NCBI GenBank assembly: GCA_937903155.1
Contig: CALCZU010000074.1
Span: 1-35,341, forward strand
Direction of reading: 5' to 3'
DNA from: an uncultured Bdellovibrionales bacterium
GTDB taxonomy: Bacteria > Bdellovibrionota > FAC87 > UBA2466
Length of the DNA stretch: 35,341 bases
A program made the position numbers and the translations under genes. The notes beneath the pieces are model-generated. The model had not been told where the DNA came from. It ran no database searches and worked only from the letters and a program-made list of their open reading frames with translations. Shown piece after piece: positions 8,489 through 15,828 of this stretch. Every line of letters starts with the position of its first letter. The first letter of the stretch is position 1.

Positions 8489-9613
8489 TTTTGAGTGGAT
8501 CGCGGATTCTCGTTCGGCAATGACTTCTTGCGAGTAATAGTTCAGAATTTTTTCTCGGCCTTTTCGGGCAAGATGCCCCTGGAGTTCGGTATTGGCTTTC
8601 AGTTTTTGCAGGCAATTAAAAATCCCTTCCGCTGCTGTCGAGGACAGCAAACCCTCTTCTCCATGTCGAATAATCAGTCGGTGTTCAGAAATATCACTCG
8701 CAATGCAGGGAATTCCACACGAAAGCGCTTCTAAAAGTCCTTTAGGATTTCCCTCATAAAACGACGGAAGTACGAAGAAACGATGGTTTGCAATGAGAAG
8801 TGGAATTTCTTCATTGGGAATGGGCAATTTAAAATCGACGTTCGCTCCGACTTTTTTCGCAAAAGCCTGAAGGTTCTCTTTGAGGCTGCCGGCTCCGAGC
8901 AATGTCAAATTGAGTTGCGCCTTTTGGCAAGCTTCGATGAGGGCGAAATAATTTTTTTGATCTTCGAGTCTTCCAATCGACAGCACATCGCGATTTTTTT
9001 CCACCTCTGGCAGGGGACGAAAAAGATCGATGTCAATTGGGTTTCCTAAAACCGTAATTTTGTCGGGCGAAATTTTGTACTCTTTTACAAAATAATCTTT
9101 CGCATTTTGGTAAGTCACAATAATTGCGTCTGCCGAGCGGGCGACGTACTTTTCGAGATTTTTAACGAGTCGAACTCGAATAAAATCTTTGGGATGATCT
9201 TTTTCGTAGTGATGTGAGTAAACGTAACCACATCTTAAAATAAACGGTACTTTTAAACGCTTTGCTAAAATCAATCCACTCCAAGAGCCATAGAATTGAT
9301 TGGATCGAATCAACCCAATCTCCTTCAATTTACGAGAGGAAATAAAGCAAGAAAGGAGGCTTGCGAGAGGGCCTCCAAAACGACGGGGAACTAAAGCGCT
9401 CGCTAGTGCACTGATTAAACTTCCCTCCGGAAGGAAGGGCTGAATCAATTTTTTCTCGTCGAGCAGTTGGTCGTTGTAAGTTAAAAAAGTAAGGTGTCCC
9501 GTCTTTTGAGAAAGACGTGCGTAGTACCCGAGTTCACGCGACAAAAGTCCCGTTTTTTTCCAAGTTTCGAGTGAAACTCCGCAAGTCATGGTCACGAGTG
9601 TGTGGTGGCTCAT
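8477..9613 (-). CDS. GT4 family glycosyltransferase (GT-B fold)
   Basis: 378 aa. The C-terminal Rossmann half has the family 4 signature: VLGNPIDIDLFRP linker, LSIGRLEDQKN, LLGAGSLKENL, and FVLPSFYEGNPKGLLEALS, in which the two glutamates form the E-x7-E donor-binding motif. GIPCIASDISEHRLII follows. The N-terminal acceptor half includes LIRSNQFYGSWSGL and CGYVYSHH. A nucleotide-sugar donor and a lipid-linked acceptor in the cytosol are expected. It stands alone on the minus strand: it converges with the GT2 before it (12 bp overlap) and is divergent from the glutamine-kinase-like gene, with 189 bp between. That gap holds no gene that I can support. Confidence 0.85.
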   Translation of the reverse strand: MSHHTLVTMTCGVSLETWKKTGLLSRELGYYARLSQKTGHLTFLTYNDQLLDEKKLIQPFLPEGSLISALASALVPRRFGGPLASLLSCFISSRKLKEIGLIRSNQFYGSWSGLILAKRLKVPFILRCGYVYSHHYEKDHPKDFIRVRLVKNLEKYVARSADAIIVTYQNAKDYFVKEYKISPDKITVLGNPIDIDLFRPLPEVEKNRDVLSIGRLEDQKNYFALIEACQKAQLNLTLLGAGSLKENLQAFAKKVGANVDFKLPIPNEEIPLLIANHRFFVLPSFYEGNPKGLLEALSCGIPCIASDISEHRLIIRHGEEGLLSSTAAEGIFNCLQKLKANTELQGHLARKGREKILNYYSQEVIAERESAIHSKLLR

Positions 9614-9802
9614 CTTTTAAAAGGAACGCTCTCTTGAAAACATAGGGGGCTCATAGTATTCAAAAAAGTTTTACCACGGCAATGGAATTTATGCCAATGT
9701 CCGCGACACTTTGAAGGTGAGCTAACTCCCTAAATTTATGTGAATAATGCCAAGGGGAGGAACTTGTTTACGAGGCCGATTCATCTGATAGAACTTTAAG
9801 AC

Positions 9803-12800
9803 GTGAAGACTTCAACTCAAAACCCGGCGAAAGTGATTATCCTTGGGGCGGGCCGTCCGCACCGTGGGGAAGATCCATCGGCGTTGGTTTTTACCTCGGC
9901 AAATAAGCGCGTTTTAGATTGGGTGATTGATGCCTTTGCGGAAGTGCCTATTTCCGAAATGCATTTTGTGGGCGGTTTTAGACTCGATGAAGTGATTCGA
10001 TTCTATCCGAACCTTCACTTCTCAGTAAATCCAAATTGGAAAACCTCCGGAAGTGTCGGTTCACTTCTTTCAGCTCCTTTGACGGATGCCGGATCCGTTT
10101 ATGTTTCTTATTCCGATATTCTTTTTTCTCGAAATGCGGTTGAAAAACTTCAAAGCTCCGAAGGCGATGTGGTTGTTCTCATAGATCGGCAGTGGAAGAA
10201 ACGCTTTTCTCATCGAACCGAAAGCGATTTAAGATCCGCCGAAAAAATCCAGTCAAAGGGCAGTACGCTCATCGCGATTGGAAAAGATCTCGCTATTGAA
10301 AAATCTGACGCAGAATTTGTGGGGCTTTTAAAACTTTCAGAAAAAGCCATTCAATTTCTTAACCTCAGTTTACGATTCGAAAAAGGAATTGAGCACGCCG
10401 ATCTGCCAAAACTGATTACTCGCCTTAAAGACAGTGGTCTGGTTGTGCAAAATGTGGAGGTCGAAGGCGAGTGGGCGGAACTCAACGAAACCGAGGATTT
10501 GGCACAATTTATTTTGGGAACAAAAGCCGAAACTTTAGAGCGTTTAAGGCCTTTGGTTCGGCAGAGTCGAATTGGTGAGCAAGTGAGCTTCACAGTGGGT
10601 GAATGGAGGATGCGACAAGAGGCGTTTGTGGGGCTTGTTCGAAAGTCTTTTGGAAACAATCGCGTGATCGTGAGAAGCAGTGCCGTCGTTGAAGACAGTG
10701 CGACCGCATCTTGTGCCGGGCAATTCGAAAGCGTATTAAATGTTTCAGGAAGCGATGACGACGAATTCGTTCGGGCCACCGAGAAAGTGATTGCCTCTTA
10801 TCCGGATAGCAGCGGGATCAATCAGGTTTTGGTTCAAGAAATGCTCGAAGAAGTGCAGATGAGTGGCGTTGTGTTGACCCGCACTTTAAATCAAGGGGCT
10901 CCCTACTACGTTTTTAATTACGATGATGTCACACACAGTACCGAGTCAGTTACAAGCGGTCTTGGGCGGGACACGAAAACAGTTTTAATCGCTCGCGCGG
11001 CACCCTTGGAAAATCTTTTACTTTCCGCGCGGCTTCTCAAAGTTTTAAATGCGATAAAAGAGTTAGAGGCTTTAGTCGGATATGACGCGCTCGATATCGA
11101 ATTTGCCGTCGATAGAAATGGGCAGGTAGTGGTTTTTCAACTGCGTCGAATTGCCGCAAATCAAAATTTTACGTCGGTTTCGGATGAAGATGTCCATCAA
11201 GTCATCCAGTCTGCAGTAAACCTTTTTAAGAGCCGACAGGCTAAACCGCCGCACTTACATGGCGATAAGACTCTCTTTGGAGTGATGCCGGATTGGAACC
11301 CTGCCGAAATTGTCGGCACTCGTCCTGGAAAATTAGCGTTAAGCCTCTATCAGTTCCTAGTGACGGATGAAGTTTGGGCGACTCAAAGAGCCGAGTTTGG
11401 ATATCGCGATGTTCGACCCGCGCCTCTACTTTGCGTGTTTGCGGGTCATCCGTACGTCGACGTTCGCTGCACTTTTAATTCTTTTATTCCAGCGCATCTC
11501 CCCGACGCCCTTCAGGAAAAACTCGTAAACTATTATCTCAACCGTCTAAAAAACTATCCGCACTTTCATGACAAGGTGGAGTTTGAGGTTGCTTTTACGT
11601 GTTTTACGTTTGATTTTGAGATGCTTGCGAAAAAGCGATTGGCAATTTCTGGTTTTACAGAAGATGAAATCGGTACTTTGAAATCAGCTCTTATTGATTT
11701 AACAAAATCAAAATTTGAATGCTGTGAAACCTCACTCGCTCAGATTGAAATTTTAAAAAAACGCTTTGAGGCGACAGAAACTTCGTCTCTACCCACACTT
11801 TCAAAAGTTCGCTTGCTTTTGGAAGACTGTAAACGCTTTGGAACACTGCCTTTCGCTCACTTGGCGAGGTTGGGTTTTGTTGCGATTTCACTTTTGCGTT
11901 CGCTCGAATCTTTGAAGGTCATCACATCGGCTGAACGGGAATCGTTTTTGAATTCATTAAATACGGTCACCCGGCAGTTTGAAAGAGATGGAAGTTTGGT
12001 TGCTCATAACGAGCTGTCTTGGGAAGAATTTAAAAAACGTTACGGGCACTTACGACCCGGGACTTACGAAATCACCTCTCAGTCTTATCGTGAAAATGCA
12101 GAGCAATACTTAAAACACATGGTGAAAAAATCTGAGAAGGCGGAATCCGCGTTTGTTTGGAATGTTCAGACTCGTAAAAAAATCGAAGAAGCGCTCTCTC
12201 AATCACAATTAGGAATCGAGTTCGAGGCGTTCGAAAAATTTCTGCGAAATGCCATCGAAGGCCGAGAATATGCAAAATTTGTCTTCACTCGTAATATCAG
12301 TTTAGCGCTGGATAAAATTTCAGAATTTGGATTGGAACACCGGATTGAGAAAGAAAAACTATCCCATCTGTCTTTAAATGATTTGATGGGCTTCCAAGTC
12401 TCTTCTGAGACCCAGATTCAAAAGGGATTAGAGCGGCTTGCGGATGCGGGACTGTTTTCCAATAAAATGGCTCATCTGGTAGAGCTTCCTCCCATTCTAA
12501 CCTCGGAAAACGATTTTTTAGCATTTGAACGAATGCATACAGAGCCCAATTTTGTGACCCACCAGCAAATCACGGGCGAGATCTCGCTTCTTCAAGACGG
12601 GGCGGACAAGAACTCGCTTCGAGGAAAGATCATCTTAATTCCGCAAGCCGATCCGGGCTATGATTGGCTTTTCGGATACCAAATTAAAGGACTCATCACG
12701 ATGTATGGGGGATCGAATTCTCACATGACCATTCGCGCGGCGGAGCTAGGGCTTCCAGCGGCGATCGGTATTGGAGAAGAGCTTTATGAAGAACTGAAAA

Positions 12801-12856
12801 TTGCAAAAGTTATTAATCTAGATTGCAAAGATCAGAAATTGAAAGTGATTCAATGA
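9803..12856 (+). CDS. Glutamine kinase-like PEP/pyruvate-binding-domain enzyme with N-terminal nucleotidyltransferase-like domain
   Basis: 1017 aa from a GTG. Residues about 10-250 resemble a nucleotidyltransferase but lack the canonical GxGTRL loop (GAGRPHRGEDP instead). Residues about 270-455 are an ATP-grasp PEP/pyruvate-binding domain (RSSAVVEDSATASCAGQFES, LDIEFAVD, VFQLRRI). A long middle part begins with MPDWNPAEIVGTRPGKLALS, and residues about 935-1017 are the swivelling phosphohistidine domain with His974 in GGSNSHMTIRAAELGLPAAIG. There is no PEP/pyruvate TIM barrel, so it is not PpsA or PPDK. The layout matches the Campylobacter glutamine kinase Cj1418, which transfers the ATP beta-phosphate via histidine to the glutamine amide. 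The two genes translationally coupled downstream are the expected next pathway steps. Residue correspondences come from memory, not alignment. Confidence 0.8.
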   Translation: MKTSTQNPAKVIILGAGRPHRGEDPSALVFTSANKRVLDWVIDAFAEVPISEMHFVGGFRLDEVIRFYPNLHFSVNPNWKTSGSVGSLLSAPLTDAGSVYVSYSDILFSRNAVEKLQSSEGDVVVLIDRQWKKRFSHRTESDLRSAEKIQSKGSTLIAIGKDLAIEKSDAEFVGLLKLSEKAIQFLNLSLRFEKGIEHADLPKLITRLKDSGLVVQNVEVEGEWAELNETEDLAQFILGTKAETLERLRPLVRQSRIGEQVSFTVGEWRMRQEAFVGLVRKSFGNNRVIVRSSAVVEDSATASCAGQFESVLNVSGSDDDEFVRATEKVIASYPDSSGINQVLVQEMLEEVQMSGVVLTRTLNQGAPYYVFNYDDVTHSTESVTSGLGRDTKTVLIARAAPLENLLLSARLLKVLNAIKELEALVGYDALDIEFAVDRNGQVVVFQLRRIAANQNFTSVSDEDVHQVIQSAVNLFKSRQAKPPHLHGDKTLFGVMPDWNPAEIVGTRPGKLALSLYQFLVTDEVWATQRAEFGYRDVRPAPLLCVFAGHPYVDVRCTFNSFIPAHLPDALQEKLVNYYLNRLKNYPHFHDKVEFEVAFTCFTFDFEMLAKKRLAISGFTEDEIGTLKSALIDLTKSKFECCETSLAQIEILKKRFEATETSSLPTLSKVRLLLEDCKRFGTLPFAHLARLGFVAISLLRSLESLKVITSAERESFLNSLNTVTRQFERDGSLVAHNELSWEEFKKRYGHLRPGTYEITSQSYRENAEQYLKHMVKKSEKAESAFVWNVQTRKKIEEALSQSQLGIEFEAFEKFLRNAIEGREYAKFVFTRNISLALDKISEFGLEHRIEKEKLSHLSLNDLMGFQVSSETQIQKGLERLADAGLFSNKMAHLVELPPILTSENDFLAFERMHTEPNFVTHQQITGEISLLQDGADKNSLRGKIILIPQADPGYDWLFGYQIKGLITMYGGSNSHMTIRAAELGLPAAIGIGEELYEELKIAKVINLDCKDQKLKVIQ

Positions 12857-13473
12857 AAAGAATTGGACTCACTCAAAGAGTGGAAGTGACTTCTACTGGA
12901 GAACGCAGAGATTGCCTCGATCAAAACTGGGCAGTCTTATTTGATTCTCTTAAATTGATTCCCGTTCCGCTGCCAAACTACTTACCTCGAGAAGGAGTAA
13001 AGAACCTTTTTGAAAACCATCAGCTAGACGGTATTGTTTTGACTGGCGGAAACGATCCGGTTGGATTCCGAGGAACTAATGAAGCTCCGGAGCGAGATCT
13101 TTTTGAGCACGCCTTGATAGAGGAGTGTACGCGTTCGAAAATTCCTGTTTTGGGCGTTTGTCGAGGGGCTGAAATTCTTTTTATCCATTACGGCGGAAAA
13201 ATTTCTCCGATTTCAGATCACGTGCGAGTCCGCCACATCGTCAATTTTGGGTCCCAAAAGATTGAGGTCAATAGTTATCATGGTTTTGGTTTAGAGGAAT
13301 CAAGCCTACCCGGCAGTCTAGAAATTTTAGCAAGAGCTCAGGATGATTCGATTGAAGCTTTTAAGCACACAAAATGTCCGCAGACGGGAATATTGTGGCA
13401 TCCCGAGAGGGAAGGTTCCTTTCAAGAATTCGATTTGAATTTGTTCAGAAATGTTTTCGGAGTGAAAAAATGA
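12853..13473 (+). CDS. Class I glutamine amidotransferase-like gamma-glutamyl hydrolase (peptidase C26), Cj1417-like
   Basis: 206 aa from the ATG at 12853, which overlaps the kinase stop as ATGA; an in-frame upstream extension is a shadow of the kinase end. Catalytic triad: Cys103 in VLGVCRGAEIL, and His183 and Glu185 in ILWHPERE. LTGGNDP (64-70) supplies the oxyanion-side loop, and NSYHGFG sits at the usual substrate loop. A stand-alone C26 enzyme of this size between a glutamine kinase and a cytidylyltransferase matches Cj1417, which removes glutamate from CDP-glutamine (gamma-glutamyl linked) to leave cytidine diphosphoramidate. Generic gamma-glutamyl-GABA hydrolases are the alternative, but the 4-bp overlaps on both sides favour the pathway role. 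Confidence 0.8.
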   Translation: MKRIGLTQRVEVTSTGERRDCLDQNWAVLFDSLKLIPVPLPNYLPREGVKNLFENHQLDGIVLTGGNDPVGFRGTNEAPERDLFEHALIEECTRSKIPVLGVCRGAEILFIHYGGKISPISDHVRVRHIVNFGSQKIEVNSYHGFGLEESSLPGSLEILARAQDDSIEAFKHTKCPQTGILWHPEREGSFQEFDLNLFRNVFGVKK

Positions 13474-14264
13474 AAGCAATTATTTTAGCAGCGGGGCAGG
13501 GAACTCGTTTGAGACCTTTAACCGATGACCGACCAAAATGTCTTGTGGAGCTAGGAGGAATGACACTCTTAGATCGGCAAATGCTGGCGTTGAAAGAGGC
13601 CGGCATTAACGATATCTCGGTAGTTGTAGGCTACCGCGGGGATCTGATTGAAAAAAAGGGCTTCAAAGTTTTTTACAATCCGGAATATGAGACGACGAAT
13701 ATGGTTCGGAGTTTTTTTGCGGCGAGGGACCTTCTTAAAGGCGACTCCGATATTCTGATTCTCTATGGAGACATCGTTTACGAACCCCAAGTGATCCAAA
13801 AAGTTTTGGATTGTCGCGACCCTTTTTGCTTAGCGATTGATCTCGCTTGGCGGGACTTCTGGTCTCTTCGATTTTCAAATCCCCTGTCGGATGCAGAGAC
13901 ATTGAAGGTCGATCCCCAAGGTTTTCTCACGGAAATCGGGAGAAAACCCAAATCATATGATGAAATCGAAGGACAATACGTTGGAATCATTAAAGTGTCG
14001 GCAGCGCTCGCGCCAAAACTCGAAGAAATTTATTTAAAGTTAGCCGATGGAGAAAAAAAGCTTTTTGACGGAAAAGATCACGCAAATATGTTTATGACGA
14101 GCTTCTTACAACACCTTGTCGATATTGATTGGAAGCTCAAAATCGTTCCTATTCGGAATGGCTGGCTTGAGACGGATTCAGTGGACGATTTGAATTGCTT
14201 TGAAAAAATGCTGGAAGACGGGACTTTAAAGAAGTTTTATAACTTCCCACCGGTAAACGGATAA
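13470..14264 (+). CDS. CTP:phosphoglutamine cytidylyltransferase-like nucleotidyltransferase, Cj1416-like
   Basis: 264 aa from the ATG at 13470, with GGAG at 13459-13462 and an ATGA overlap with the previous stop. The nucleotide loop LAAGQGTRLRPLT (6-18) and Lys23 in RPKCLVEL are intact; Asp101 in YGDIVY and the WLETDSVDDL stretch (232-241) supply acidic metal ligands. The central NPLSDAETLKV and DEIEGQYVGI segments resemble the capsule phosphoramidate cytidylyltransferases as I remember them. Expected reaction: L-glutamine phosphate + CTP to CDP-L-glutamine, between the kinase and hydrolase steps. A sugar-phosphate or phosphocholine cytidylyltransferase is the alternative. Its last 116 bp, covering the conserved WLETDS region, run antiparallel to the end of the CDP-alcohol phosphatidyltransferase gene. 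Confidence 0.78.
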   Translation: MKAIILAAGQGTRLRPLTDDRPKCLVELGGMTLLDRQMLALKEAGINDISVVVGYRGDLIEKKGFKVFYNPEYETTNMVRSFFAARDLLKGDSDILILYGDIVYEPQVIQKVLDCRDPFCLAIDLAWRDFWSLRFSNPLSDAETLKVDPQGFLTEIGRKPKSYDEIEGQYVGIIKVSAALAPKLEEIYLKLADGEKKLFDGKDHANMFMTSFLQHLVDIDWKLKIVPIRNGWLETDSVDDLNCFEKMLEDGTLKKFYNFPPVNG

Positions 14265-14910
14265 TCAGCTGTTTTAAAACAACGGCAGACAATCCCGAAA
14301 GATACGCGACGACGAAATTTTGGGTGAAGAGATAGCCAAACAAAATAAACAGTGGACTTGAAAGCCTTGTGGGAATCCAATAGCTGAACGAATAAAAAAT
14401 TTTTATGAGATTTTTTTCTCGGGTAGGCGGAGCGATCACGACCCCATCATGGGTCATGATCACGGCACTGTATTCCATGATGTCGGTATAAAAATACGCC
14501 AGCGTGTAAGCCATTAAGAACACAACGGGTTTGTTTTCATCTTCGCTGAAATGGTAAAGAGTCAGAGAAAAAACGGTAAAACAAAAAATTGCTCGGTCGA
14601 CCAGGACGTCGAGCCTTTTTCCTTGAGGAGTGCCGCCTCCCCGCGCTCGGGCGACTTTTCCATCCACAAAATCGATGATGAAAAATGCAAAAAATCCCAA
14701 GGGAATGAACACGGGATGAACGATCCAGCCCAAAAAATTTCCTAAGACGCCTAGGAAAAATCCCATCAAGGTGACTTGGTTTGCCGAAAGTCGAGTAAAA
14801 TTAATAGCTAACCACGCGAGGGGAATCGAAAATGGCTCAACGAAAAGCTTGATGTAGTTATCGTTATGCCAATTCGTCAGTTTATAAAGAATGTGATTGA
14901 ACGAAATCAT
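14149..14910 (-). CDS. CDP-alcohol phosphatidyltransferase family membrane enzyme
   Basis: 253 aa. The family signature D-G-x2-A-R-x8-G-x3-D-x3-D is perfect (Asp83, Gly84, Ala87, Arg88, Gly97, Asp101, Asp105), with the additional Asp80. About six membrane segments are visible. The family displaces CMP from a CDP-activated group with an acceptor hydroxyl. Next to a cassette predicted to make cytidine diphosphoramidate, it is a candidate phosphoramidoyl transferase (inference); ordinary phospholipid or polyol-phosphate synthesis is the alternative. The polar tail from about residue 216 lies wholly inside the overlap with the cytidylyltransferase gene and looks unconserved. It is divergent from the FkbM gene, with 111 bp between. 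Confidence 0.82.
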   Translation of the reverse strand: MISFNHILYKLTNWHNDNYIKLFVEPFSIPLAWLAINFTRLSANQVTLMGFFLGVLGNFLGWIVHPVFIPLGFFAFFIIDFVDGKVARARGGGTPQGKRLDVLVDRAIFCFTVFSLTLYHFSEDENKPVVFLMAYTLAYFYTDIMEYSAVIMTHDGVVIAPPTREKNLIKIFYSFSYWIPTRLSSPLFILFGYLFTQNFVVAYLSGLSAVVLKQLIIRLPVGSYKTSLKSRLPAFFQSNSNRPLNPSQASHSE

Positions 14911-15021
14911 TTTTTAAAAACCTTGTTTTAACAAAGGTCACTTGAGATATCAACTGCTTAACGCAATGAATCATATCAGAATCAGCGTGACTTTTAAGCG
15001 AGGCTCAGAAATGTTGTTGGG

Positions 15022-15828
15022 ATGAATACCCTTAATTATACGTTCTGGCACCGCTTCTCGCGGATGACTGCAATTTCAAGCTACTCCGCATTCAGATTTT
15101 TGCTGGAAAAATTAAAGCCGGATTTGGTCTGCGATGTCGGATCTCGAGATGCGGCTGACTCTCTCAATATCAAATCGTTTCTTCCTCAAGCAGAAATCCA
15201 CGCGTTCGAAGCCAATCCTGTTTTGGTAGATAAAATAAAAAGCGATACGCGAGTCCAGGCAGCGGGCGTCATTGTGAATTGGAATGCTGTTTCGAATCGA
15301 ACCGGCAAAGCAACCTTTAAACTCTTTAGTCTTGAAAGTGGAAATGGCTCTTTGAGAAACGCCACGAGTGAAATCACCGGCGAGGGTTCTCAAAGTTATG
15401 AGGTCGATTGCGTTTGCTTAGGCAATTACTTAAGCGATCGTGGAAAAAATATTGCTCTGTGGATCGATGTCGAGGGTTGTGGGTACGAAGTGCTCGAAGG
15501 ATTGGGAGATGCTGCGAGACGAGTTTGTGCGATTCATATCGAAGTCGAAACAAAACCTTTTTGGGAAGGACAGAAATTAATCGGCGACACTGAGAAACTC
15601 ATGAGGCAGATGGGTTTTATTCCGGTGGCAACGAGTCTGACGCTTGAAGCGAATCAAGGAAATATTACGTTCATTCGCGAAGAAGTTTTGAAGAACACTC
15701 CGGGGCTTTACAAAGATTTGATTCGTCTTTCAATTGGAAATTTAGCAGCAAAATGGAAGTTAGAAACGGAACTTCCAAAGCTTTACAAACTAGGAAAACT
15801 TATTTTCCCTCGCAAGTCTTTTCGATGA
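15022..15828 (+). CDS. FkbM family SAM-dependent methyltransferase
   Basis: 268 aa. LVCDVGSRDAADS forms the SAM-binding loop, IHAFEANP is the acidic strand-2 end, NWNAVSNRTGKATF is a typical FkbM segment, and ALWIDVEGCGYEVLEGLG is the diagnostic FkbM motif. These enzymes O-methylate sugars and other hydroxyls in capsule, lipooligosaccharide and polyketide pathways. The following ABC exporter overlaps by 4 bp (ATGA). In Campylobacter the phosphoramidate is O-methylated, so this enzyme is a possible counterpart, but that is only inference from position; methylation of a sugar hydroxyl is equally possible. Confidence 0.82.
   Translation: MNTLNYTFWHRFSRMTAISSYSAFRFLLEKLKPDLVCDVGSRDAADSLNIKSFLPQAEIHAFEANPVLVDKIKSDTRVQAAGVIVNWNAVSNRTGKATFKLFSLESGNGSLRNATSEITGEGSQSYEVDCVCLGNYLSDRGKNIALWIDVEGCGYEVLEGLGDAARRVCAIHIEVETKPFWEGQKLIGDTEKLMRQMGFIPVATSLTLEANQGNITFIREEVLKNTPGLYKDLIRLSIGNLAAKWKLETELPKLYKLGKLIFPRKSFR

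Noticed and set aside
9614..9802. Small gene or RNA in the 189-bp gap before the kinase
   Set aside because: No frame with a convincing start and ribosome site, and no stable stem or strong promoter hexamers were seen; only weak TTGTTT/GATAGA boxes.
9803..12856. PEP synthase, PPDK or rifampicin phosphotransferase
   Set aside because: The first two need a C-terminal PEP/pyruvate TIM barrel, which is absent. The neighbours and the middle region fit the glutamine kinase type better than the antibiotic phosphotransferase.
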